The notes under the pieces were generated by a model, which saw only the letters and a program-made list of their open reading frames with translations, did no database searches and had not been told where the DNA came from. Positions 55,826-64,000 of a DNA stretch of 64,000 nt are shown here, one piece after another (the stretch's first letter is position 1; each line of letters starts with the position of its first letter). The DNA comes from Annona cherimola (lineage: Eukaryota; Streptophyta; Magnoliopsida; Magnoliales; Annonaceae): NCBI GenBank assembly GCA_030490835.1, contig CM059975.1, forward strand, positions 14,079,579 through 14,143,578, in the 5' to 3' direction. The position numbers and the translations under genes were made by a program.

Positions 55826-57557
55826 CGCGTTACCCACAATTTTTCCTCTTTTGTTCATTGTCTTCTTCCCGGATTGTCCTCTTTCACATGGTACCGTTGA
55901 ATGTCAGCTTGCTCGGGTACACAAGCAAGCTTCAGATCTGAATCTGTCCGGCTCGCAATCTCTTTACCGTGCCTCTTCCGCACTCCTTCTTCGGATGGAT
56001 TGCTGTCAGCGCATTGCTCGTGATTTCCCCCTTTTGCTTGTTTGTCTTCTTCACGGATAGTCTTCTCCCTCTTTGCGATCTCCGTGTTATGGGCTGCTTT
56101 GTCACCGATCGGTTTCATCTACGCTCGAGGCAGCAGCGGCGCAAGATGGTGGTTCGTCCGTGGGGGTTTTACTCACCGTTGGTGGGGGGTCCTGTCTTCT
56201 TACTTGGTTTCTTTTTCCTTGCTATTGGCTTTGATGGTGGCGGTTCTGGGTGGCTGCATTTACTGATCTCCCTCCTCTGTGTTGTTCGCTCCGCATTTGC
56301 CATCAGCTTCCATTTCCATGCAGCTTCTATTTCTGTTAATGGGGATGTTGTCCTTCCGGGTATTCTAGCTATAATTCTCATCTTCTGTCATCAATCGGCA
56401 TTGTCAAGCAAGAATGGGCTTCAAGTCGCACGACTTTGGAGTTGGGAGCCAGTCTTGTCGCGGGTATGCGTCCTCAGGGACTTGCCGCAAATGGTGTCGT
56501 GTCTACTATGGATCTCTTCATGGGATCACGACGGATTTACTGGGAAACGCAAGCCTTGCATACATAGTTGGGAGCTTTGGCTTCTTTGTGCTCACACCAA
56601 TCCGATGCCTTGGCCGTCATGGGGAGGATGATTGATTGATATGAAGCCATCCTGGAGGGCCTTAGCCAACTTTCAAATGCTAGGCGCTAATGACAACGCC
56701 AAGCGTAGTCCTTTTTTTGTTCTTTTCTCCTTTTTTTATAGATGTTGGAGTGGCGGGGCTAGTGGATTGTATAGATTTTTTTCTTTTTGCTTTCATATGT
56801 ATTGTCCCCTTCTCCTTTGAGATTCTTTTCGAGCAACCATATACTTGAGAGGTCTTCCTCTTTTGTCTTGTAATTGTGTCTTTAGGAATGTCTTTGAATG
56901 AAATGGAGTGCTTCACCTTGGCTATATCTCGATGTTTTCTTTCTTTGCTTTGATTTCGGGCTTTATGTGCTTCAAGGGATCTGTTAGCTTGTGTAATCAG
57001 CGCCACTGTTCTCTCCGACGAATCTGAATTTTGAATGTCAAGTTGTTTAATTGCATTCTTCATTGTATGCTTCATGAATCTCCTGCCAAATCTTGCATTT
57101 CCGCTTTGAATGGACTAAGAGATGGTTTCAGGTCAGTTGTAGCTCGTCTCCTATCTGTCCATCACCCGCTTCTGAGTTCCCAACCCTTTTAGTCATGTTG
57201 AGGAGTGTCTGTCGGGTGTTTGGATGTTCGTTTTGCGAGCAGTGCCGTGGAACCCTAAAACTTTTTAGGTCGTCGAAGCCTATTCCCAGCAGCAGCAGTT
57301 TAACAGTTGTGGATTGCCCCCTCCATTTTCATAGAGAGTGCAGAAAGGCGTTTTCTGGATGTCGTCCCTTTCTTCATGTAGCCTTGCTTCCCGGGTCCCA
57401 AACTTTGTTTGAGGCAAGATGGAGCATGATATAAAAGTAATTTGTGTCATTTTCCTTCAGAACTGCCTGCCCCCATGCTTCAGGACGATATAAGTGTATT
57501 TTTCTCCACCTTTTGCTCTTCAGCCTTCGTTTGTAATTTTTTTCTTCTAGCTTGAAT
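55826..57557 (-). other. Interior of the LTR element, middle part, without recognisable coding
   Basis: Open frames on both strands (for example 220 codons on plus at 55969-56631) show no known domain and no retroviral-type motif. The sequence continues the T-rich composition of the interior seen left of the solo LTR. Confidence 0.45.
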
Positions 57558-58497
57558 TTAATACTTCTCTGGCATGCGGCTTTGGTAGGCTGCCCCCATG
57601 CTTTTCTGGCATGCCCCCAGCCTTTTGCTTTTTGCCCCTTGTGAAATATTGTCTTCACTGGTTGTTGGCATTTTTCCTGCCAAGCTTGACGGAAAGACTA
57701 TCTGGTAGCTATTTTGAAATATCCCTTGTGGATGTGTTGTCGAAGATGTATTTGTGGCGGTAGGTTGATAGATGACGGTCGTGTGCCCTACGCATTTTGC
57801 GGCTTTCGGGGCTAACCTTGTTGGCTGTTCGACTTTGTCGACATTGCCTGTGTTGATGATTGTTTGTTGAGGCTGTTTAGATGCCTCTGCTTGATTATCT
57901 ATGTGAGGGATAACTTCATTTGTGACTTGTAGATGGTCTTTTCCGTTCGGCTTTTGTTGTGCAGGAATTTCTTGAACTTTGTGCTCTTTAGTTAACACTT
58001 CCTTTTCTGAGGTGTTTGTCTGCTTTGTTGATAAGACTAATATTCCACCTTCTGTAACTAGGCATGGTTGTGTAGATGATGATGACAATGACTGCTTTGG
58101 ATGAATGCTAAGAGTAGAGGTGTAAAGAGCTTTGAGGTTTTCTTCTGCATTTTTAGACTGCGGGCATGTTGGTTGGTTGACCGGAACAAAGATATTTTCT
58201 GGCGACAAGTGAGGCAAAGTTGGTTAACTTGCTACTTTAATGAAGTTTCCGGGTTTGTAGGAAAAGTATTGGAGGTTTTTCTTTCAACAATAAGGGATTT
58301 AAGTAAAATAAGATCCTCTTGCATGGGCTTGACAGGTTTTCCCAATAAAATGACAAGCTCAACATATTTTCTTTAAGGACAATAGAGTTGGCATTTCGGC
58401 CTTGTAAAATAACAGGAGCATTGCAGGGTTGGACTTTTGTTATGAAAATAGAAGGGTCAAAGGTTTTGGTATTACCCTTGATAAAATTGACTTCCAT
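57558..58497 (-). pseudogene. Gag-proximal coding remnant of the LTR element
   Basis: Two minus-strand pieces follow gag. One (58237-58497) starts MEVNFIKGNTKTFDPSIF, which has the feel of the gag-to-protease region of Tat-type elements, but I see no DTG/DSG protease triad. The next (57558-58217, 219 codons) is Gln, Thr and Ser rich with no domain. A stop and a shift separate them. They may encode a low-complexity C-terminal Gag extension, or be a non-coding filler that stayed open by chance. Confidence 0.45.
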
Positions 58498-58563
58498 GTT
58501 GATGTCCGCTATTTGAGATGTCTATCTTGCTTGTTCAAGATAAATAGCATTCTCCTGTTGTGG

Positions 58564-59570
58564 CTATGAGGAGATGGTGTCATGTCTGATTCCCGCATCC
58601 ACTTGGTCCCCGGCTTGGATGAGTTGAGTGAAGTTGACATAAGGGTGAGAAATGAGGTAACCCGAGATGCTCGGGTGTGCTAAGTTGATGATGATGGAGA
58701 TTTTCTCGTCTAATGGCAACGAGCTTTTCATATTTGCCGCCAATGCCCGACATCTAGCCACATACTCGTAGAATGTTTCATCCCCTTTTTGTTTTAGTGA
58801 TTCGAGATCGGCCCTTTTGGGAGTCATGTTTAGCTTGTATGAGAAGCGGTCCATGAAGGCCAAAGAAAGTTGTTCCCACGTTTTAATTAACTAGCAATCC
58901 AGCGATGTGTACCACTCCAAGGCGTCCTTCTTTAGGCTATGTTGGAATGACCTTATCAAGACTTTTTCGCTTTTCACCAAGAGGTATAGGATGCCGCAAA
59001 AGGCCTTGAGATGAGCCCTTGGGCATGAGTCTCCTTCATATGCGGGTAGAGCCGGTATCTCGAACTTCTCGGGTAATTTGGTGTCGGGAACGAGCATAGG
59101 TCTTCGATTTTGGTAGAGGGTAGGCCCTCCCCTTGATGTTGTCGGATTCACTCCTCCATTTCTTTTAGTTGGTTCTGGAGTTGGTTCTTGAGGTCTTGGA
59201 TTTCATTGCGGCCTTATTCTAAGACCAACTCCTCTTCTTTGTAGTGGTCGTTCATTGATTTGTGGGAAGATTGTTGAGGTCCTCTGTCTTGATCCATGTT
59301 CGGGTTTTGGGAACAGAATGGTGGTGTAGCCGTATTCTGTCCGCCTATTAGAGGTTGCCCCATGTTTGATAGGACCTCTTCTAATTTCTACATCCTCTTG
59401 TCCATCGTCACCATGTAAACTTTGATGGACTGCTTGAACTGGTGATCCCGATCTTCATGGTGTGAGGATTGCTCGGACTCCATCCTAGCTACTCTCGATC
59501 TGGTAACCACAGGGCTTCGGTCCACGGTTGACTTGTTTTGCCTTCGAGCTATGGTGAAAAACCTGAGCAA
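58564..59570 (-). pseudogene. gag pseudogene of the LTR retrotransposon
   Basis: The retrotransposon Gag core is clear on the minus strand: EKFEIPALPAYEGDSCPRAH and SLKKDALEWYTSLDC (58891-59151), then LIKTWEQLSLAFMDRFSYKL, LKQKGDETFYEYVARCRALA and HPSISGYLI (58564-58890). A TAG at 58891-58893 stands between the last Cys of the first piece and LIKTWEQL, in the same frame, so it is an internal nonsense codon. Upstream, 59388-59570 starts MLRFFTIARRQNKST and is in another frame, with at least one shift between. No zinc knuckle was seen. The protein would have formed the particle shell; this copy cannot. Confidence 0.8.
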
Positions 59571-59729
59571 TCAATGAAAATGGTTAGCACTTGTAAACAG
59601 ATAATAAGAAGATCAACCTTTGGATGGATGCTTGTAGATCTGGGTCCTTTTGTGTTCTTTGCAGATTTTATTTGTTTTAAGTTCCACGCGTGAAAATATT
59701 CGGGATTCGGGGGTTCTGTCTGCCTGAGG

Positions 59730-59878
59730 CACTTCTGGAAAAGTGACCGGTTCGCTTGAAGTGTTTCTGAAAAAATGATCAGTTCTCTTGAAGCGTTTCT
59801 GGAAGTGTGGTCAGTTCGCTTGAAGAGTTTCTGGATGAGTGACCAGTTCGCTTGAACCGTTTCTGGAAGTGTGACCAG
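59730..59878. repeat. About 4.7 copies of a 32-33-bp repeat in the gag leader
   Basis: The unit is gtttctggaagtgtgaccag followed by ttcgcttgaagc, with substitutions between copies. It lies between the primer site and the first gag ATG in the minus-strand sense, so it would be in the 5' leader of the genomic RNA. Confidence 0.85.
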
Positions 59879-60221
59879 AAAACTCCCCGATTGCGGAAAA
59901 GGCGTGATTTTTATGCCGGGTTTTTCTTAGCGTTAATTGATTTTATATTTGCCGAAGGTCCTTCCTTTAGGTTCGTTTTATGTGCCTAAACAGTTACGAG
60001 ACGATGTTTAATAGTTTTTCCCCTTTACGAGTTCTTTCTAGTTTATGAGCTGAACGCATCTGGACCTGAAAACTTGTCAGGTTTCTGCGCGATTTGGGCA
60101 GAAACGTCAGAAACTCGCTGCCGAAAGACGGGAAAGCTCCTGGAACTCGCTGTTCAGCGAGGAAGAAGCTCCGATCTTCAGATTTCTGTTCCCCTTACGC
60201 CCGTTGTAGACTAGCAACGCC

Positions 60222-60240
60222 ATCCCCAGCGGAGTCGCCA
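60222..60240 (-). promoter_or_regulatory. Primer binding site, tRNA-Arg
   Basis: On the minus strand the sequence is TGGCGACTCCGCTGGGGAT, 3 nt inside the LTR. The plus strand reads atccccagcggagtcgcca, which is the acceptor end of plant tRNA-Arg(ACG) plus CCA as I remember it. This would prime minus-strand DNA synthesis. It sets the orientation of the element and fits Tat/Ogre-type relatives. Confidence 0.8.
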
Positions 60241-60243
60241 AGC

Positions 60244-61376
60244 TGTAACACCCGCGGTGAGCGCTACGATGGGCTCGTAATGGTTTCTCTTCGCCTTAAA
60301 AATCTGGGTCGTACCGGATGAGTTTTCAATGCCTCTGAGACAGCAGCGTGAGCTCGATTTTTTCTGCATTCACATGGAGTAAAACGTGTTAGGATTAGCG
60401 GTTTTTAGGTAGTTTGGCATATGAGCGTTTTCCCGCGGATTCGGCAGCATAATGACTAAGACGGGGCTTTCCGTACACGAATCAAGTCACAAATCCGGCA
60501 GCATAACGACAGCGTATTATGCTGGAATCCGTAGACCCGCGTGCACCCGCCTTGTCGGGGCGTTAACTCAAACACGCACGCAAAAATAAAAAAATGGAGT
60601 CACCACTGATCTTTAAAGGGAGACCAGCCCCTGTTTTTAATAAAATAAGACACTAATCGTACAGAGTCCGGGTTCTGGCCTTCGGATTGAAGCAAATATG
60701 GAAAAATCTGCCAACCCGAGGCGATTTACACGGTGTGAAAGGGGGAAAATGAAAGATTTGAGAGAATGAGAGAGATGAAAAGGGGGAACGTGGAAGAGAG
60801 GCGTGGAGCTAGAAGAGCGGAAAAATCGGGACGCCGGGACTATGCTATAGACTCCCGTCCTCCCCTTTGGGATGCCTCTCCAAGTGTGCTTAAAGTGAGA
60901 GCATGACTCCCCTTTTATAGATGTTAGAGCGGGCTTTGGGCCACTTGAGTTGTTGGACTTCTTCCATAGTGGGCTGAAACTTGATGGGCTAGAGCTTGGC
61001 TAAGCCCGTTGTTTTGGGTGGGCCGTTGTGGAGGCCTGATGGACTATTGTAGAAGAGTTTGCTTTTGAGGCTTGGTGGGCTGGATCTGGTGGGCTGCATT
61101 ATAAAGCCCATTCAGTGGCTTGTTGGAGCTTTGCTCCTTTTGGGCCTGGTCTGTTTGTTGAAGAGCCTGCTTTTGAGGCTTGTTGGAGCTTTGCTCCTGT
61201 GGGTTTGAGTTGGACAGGCCTGTTTAGAGGCTTAACTTTTTGGTTTTTTCTGGACTTGCTTAAATGGGTCGTTGACGTAGAACCCATTGGTATTTGTTCT
61301 TGAGTGACTTGTCATTGTTGGGCTTGGATCTCATTTCTATATATCCATCTTTGTGCTTGAGGGAGGGGTGTCAACA
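60244..61376 (-). repeat. 5' LTR (right copy) of the LTR retrotransposon
   Basis: This 1133-bp LTR matches 48445-49545 throughout, from tgtaacaccc to gtgtcaaca. It lacks a short stretch of the left copy near 49159-49190 and has an extra 60-bp period duplication at 61119-61138 and 61179-61198 (cttgttggagctttgctcct). Confidence 0.92.
60911..60919 (-). promoter_or_regulatory. TATA box of the 5' LTR
   Basis: TATAAAAGG on the minus strand, conserved in both LTRs (the other is at 49112-49120). Transcription would begin some 30 bp to its left and proceed toward gag. Confidence 0.6.
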
Positions 61377-61381
61377 ATGAG

Positions 61382-61989
61382 GGGTTTTACGTGTCCCCCT
61401 GAAAAGTGAGGGTTTTTATAATTTTTCTTGAGTTTAGGATTTTTACAAGCTTGTCCCTAGTACAGGAGTGTTTAGAAAAAAGAAAAAATTCCCTCTAAAC
61501 GTGACTAATGTGGATGTGCTGGATTGTAATATGAAAGTTGTCACGTTGTATAAACATCTATAAAAAAAATTTTAATAGTTATGGGAATCAGGAATGTGGC
61601 AACGGCTACAAAGAGAACTAATCGATGGTGATCCTTAATTAAGAATTTTTTGTTTTAATAAAACAAAAATAATTAATAAATTAATATAGCTATGTAAAAT
61701 GGTTTAGACGAATGGCTAAGGTGAACAGTAAAATACTAGCTACATCTGATAGCAAAGCAGTTTCCTATCATAGTTTTTATATATGTTAAAAAATAATTTA
61801 ATAATTTAACTATTTAATTAGTTTATTTTTCTATTTTTACTCTTATATTTAATTATTTTCTATATAATTATTCTATTTATTTTTAATTTATTCCTATCAT
61901 GCTAATTATTGTAGAGCTTTTTTAAAAGAATATATTTTTTTAATATTACCCACGTCACCAAAGGCTTCAATAATTTTTGACATAATTAG
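61382..61989. other. Intergenic DNA, nothing recognised
   Basis: AT-rich flank of the LTR element. No gene or matched repeat was seen. Confidence 0.35.
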
Positions 61990-62175
61990 GGTGTGTGTTA
62001 AAAAAAATAATACTTTTCATTTAAAATTTTTCAATCTAAAATTTTCATTCTCTATAATTACCCTTTTTCAAATTATTTATTTACATCTACTCCTACAACT
62101 AACTTATTTATTTTAATTTTCTTTATAAAAAAATTTTTAAGAATTTTTTTATGAATTCTCAAACATGCCCTTGTT
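61990..62175 (-). mobile_element. Decayed or truncated Tourist-like MITE
   Basis: Starts gggtgtgtgtta and ends attctcaaacatgccc, degenerate gggtgtgtttgg/ccaaacacaccc termini. The body words (cattctctataattaccctt, acatctactcctacaact) match the inverted members of the family. It is shorter than the others by about 100 bp. Confidence 0.6.
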
Positions 62176-62329
62176 TTATTTATTTTTACTTTAGCCCTTA
62201 CATCCCACATAATTTGACATTTTTCAGAAAAATATTTCTTTTTGAAGACTACCCACGCACCCAACCAATTCCCAGATTCCACCTCCGAAGTAGAGTGAGA
62301 AAGCCTCTATGACACAGGTAGCTGGACAG

Positions 62330-63049
62330 TAGGGGTGGAAATTGGGGCGGGTTGATCTGTGACCCGGCTTTGACCCGACCTTTTTTTTGCCGGAGTAAAA
62401 CTAATATATTTTTTACCTGATATAGGGATAGGTCAGAAATTTTAATCTGAATTCAAAAAAAGGGTTGGGTGGGTCGACCATATACTGACCCGAAGAGTGT
62501 GATCCACACTACATATATTAATCTATTAAAATTTATAAGCCTATGTTTAAATATTATTATTATTTTCTTTCAAAGTTCTCACTTTTTTATATTCAACTCT
62601 ATTAATAATAGAATAATTAATTTATTCAGAAAGCAATATAAGAATCAATAAAAAAAATTTGTACATAAATAACCATCATGTGTAATTGTATATTAACCTA
62701 TTTTAATAAACTTATACTATATTTTCAAATGTTTTATTTTTTTAATTATGTATTTTTAATAATTAATGAAATATTGAAGCATATAATATTTAAATTTAGT
62801 ATAGATGTATACTTATGTTTGATAGGTATATAAATTCTTAAAATCATCTTATTTGACCTGTATTTTTTTACCCGACCTGCTATCCCGAAAACGGTACGAC
62901 ACCAACTCAAGTTTGTCCTGAAATCTATAAAAAAATAATGATGAACCGATTTTGTCTACACCTGATATATATTAAAAAAAGATTAAACTTAATTTTTAAG
63001 AAATAAGTCGTGCAACCGGGTATGCCCGCCCCGATTCCCACCTCGTACG
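62330..63049. mobile_element. hAT-like non-autonomous element
   Basis: A 720-bp element with left end taggggtggaaattggggcg and right end cgccccgattcccacctcg, inverted counterparts. The octamers ctggacag (62322-62329) and gtggacag (63050-63057) flank it with one mismatch, as expected of an 8-bp hAT duplication. The interior carries gacccg/cgggt words and an AT-rich core (aagcatataatatttaaatt) shared with 44910-45449. There is no transposase. Confidence 0.75.
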
Positions 63050-63184
63050 GTGGACAGTCAGCTGGCGGTCGAACCTGTTGTACTTGTACGGTGGACACTG
63101 TCAAAGAAGGGCGTGCAACCATCCGGCGCGCCATTTCGCCAGCGGGAAAAGCCGCAGTTTCTCTAGCATTCTAGCTCCCCTGCA
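63050..63184 (+). promoter_or_regulatory. Proximal promoter or leader of the terminal gene
   Basis: GC-richer sequence directly before the ATG at 63185, with a short near-repeat gtacggtggaca at 63045-63056 and 63087-63098. The hAT-like element ends at its upstream edge, so the promoter proper may have been displaced. No TATA box was identified. Confidence 0.35.
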
Positions 63185-63378
63185 ATGGCGGCTTCTTCTC
63201 TTCACCTTCCGTGCAGACATGCGGCACCGAATGCAGAGATCGGCACCGCCAGAGAGTTGATGAAGCAGGTGAAGTCCGCCGTCCGTCTAGGCGGGGGCAG
63301 CGGCGCTCCGTGCTCGTCCAGCCAGCTCCCACTCTCGCGTCTCCTCCAATCGTCCGCCGGGAGGCTTCCATTTGCTTT
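63185..63378 (+). CDS. Putative first exon of an uncharacterised gene (partial)
   Basis: The frame starting MAASSLHLPCRHAAPNAEIG continues for 64 residues through ARELMKQVKSAVRLGG and RLLQSSAGRLPFA and reaches a good splice donor, ttt/gtgagt, at 63378-63379 (phase 2). GC and codon composition are gene-like and differ from the flanks. The N-terminus is Ser, Ala and Arg rich with few acids, as in many organelle-targeted precursors, but I do not recognise the family. Downstream exons were not identified in the 620 bases that remain. If the donor is not used, a TGA ends the frame at once, giving a 65-residue product. Confidence 0.45.
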
Positions 63379-64000
63379 GTGAGTAGTTCCAATCCTTTCT
63401 TCTTTGTCGTGCACTGTTACAGGTCCATTTGTGTGTGGTTTGTGTGCTACTTTCTCAGGGCATGTTAGATCATGCTCTGGCTGCGGCGGGTCATTCTGAA
63501 ACAGCTAATCCCATATGGATGAAAGCGTGTAGCAGAAAATCGAACTGATGAATGATGGAGAAGCTGTATTTCAAGCTCCAACCTTAGCTCTTTCAAGCGT
63601 CAGCTCAACAGCTCAACATGCTCCGCTTTGACGGGTTAAATATTCGAATTGGTGGACAATCTTTTTTAGCTACAGTAATGATTCATATTGTGACATCCAA
63701 TTTCGACGGTCCGGATTGGATTTAACATGTTTTTGTAGTTCAGTTGGTGAAATCCAGTTTATTTCCAGATTTTTTTTTTCTCTGATGGTAGAAAGTTTAG
63801 TTCCTGTTAATGTCGGGGTTGATGGAACTCCCGGTGTGTACTTCTCAGTGATTCTGGATTGTTGTGTTTGAATACTGGACTCAGAGGAATGACATTGGAT
63901 GGTTTCTGTTCTGATTCTAAGAGTGGGAGTTGAAATTTGAGAACCAGGAGCTTGATCACGAGGAAAGAAAGAGAATGCGACTTCTCAGCTAATTGCGAGT
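63379..64000 (+). other. Probable intron of the terminal gene
   Basis: T-rich sequence with short runs of T (about 63769-63780), consistent with a plant intron. No exon with a recognisable product was seen before the window ends. Confidence 0.35.

Larger units (their letters stand above)
48440..61381 (-). mobile_element. Non-autonomous Ty3/gypsy-like LTR retrotransposon, minus strand
   Basis: The element occupies 48445-61376 between 5-bp target duplications ATGAG (48440-48444 and 61377-61381). Its two LTRs are direct repeats that start TGTA and end AACA on the plus strand. Orientation is minus: the primer site complementary to tRNA-Arg adjoins the right LTR, a G-rich polypurine tract adjoins the left LTR, and the gag-like frames read leftward from the right side. 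Only gag is recognisable; there is no protease, reverse transcriptase or integrase pattern. The large non-coding interior suggests a LARD-type derivative of a Tat/Ogre-like lineage. A solo LTR is nested inside. Confidence 0.9.

Noticed and set aside
55969..56631. A 220-codon plus-strand frame with hydrophobic segments inside the LTR element
   Set aside because: It is antisense to the element, and hydrophobicity follows from the T-rich strand. No transporter or membrane-protein motif was found.
48445..61376. Reading the LTR element as plus-strand
   Set aside because: The sequence after the left LTR is C-rich and matches no tRNA end, whereas the right LTR adjoins a tRNA-Arg match on the minus strand. 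TATA boxes and Gag frames are also on the minus strand.

Overview
The window is nuclear DNA of a flowering plant. The evidence is an LRK10L/WAK-type receptor kinase gene, a DUF569 gene with GT-AG introns, the remains of a plant ARID-domain gene, plant L1-type LINEs with a C-terminal RNase H, a Ty3/gypsy-like LTR retrotransposon primed by tRNA-Arg, and dozens of AT-rich MITEs. No rRNA, tRNA or CRISPR array was seen. The sequence does not fix the species.

Host genes are few. (1) 11559-13349 (+) is an intact, intronless 596-residue LRK10-like receptor kinase. (2) 42275-45756 (+) is a DUF569 (fascin-like beta-trefoil) gene with three coding exons and a 5'-UTR intron. Its large second intron holds a Tourist-like MITE and a hAT-like element. 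(3) 63185 onward is a likely first exon of a gene whose remainder is not resolved. (4) 19044-19374 plus 25391-about 26200 is a dead ARID-domain gene split by a LINE. (5) 28020-28440 is an unidentified gene fragment inside a Pack-MULE-like inverted-repeat structure.

Layout: 1-11 kb is AT-rich intergenic DNA with tandem duplications, foldback MITEs and a decayed RTE-type LINE (8.8-9.8 kb). The receptor kinase lies at 11.5-13.4 kb, followed by two opposite Tourist-like MITEs. More MITEs fill 14-18.8 kb. LINE-A (19375-25380) sits inside the ARID pseudogene. A Pack-MULE-like structure occupies 27.5-29.2 kb, and MITEs and AT-rich repeats fill 29-35 kb. LINE-B (35106-41087) lies between two copies of an older AT-rich direct repeat of about 230 bp. 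The DUF569 gene follows at 41.4-46 kb, with a hairpin-bearing MITE at 47.2 kb.

At 48445-61376 lies a 12.9-kb LTR retrotransposon on the minus strand, with TSD ATGAG, a tRNA-Arg primer site, a G-rich polypurine tract, a broken gag and no recognisable pol. It was later entered by another LTR element that now survives as a 3.35-kb solo LTR (TSD TGCAG). A hAT-like element (62330-63049) precedes the last gene.

I did not find a new multi-gene biological system. The strongest unusual observations are the LINE that splits an ARID reading frame exactly at a codon-aligned target duplication, the Pack-MULE-like structure whose second arm records the empty site of a MITE in the first, and a 21-bp near-palindrome that recurs four times along the LTR element. 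All boundaries and identities come from reading by eye; no alignment or database search was run.
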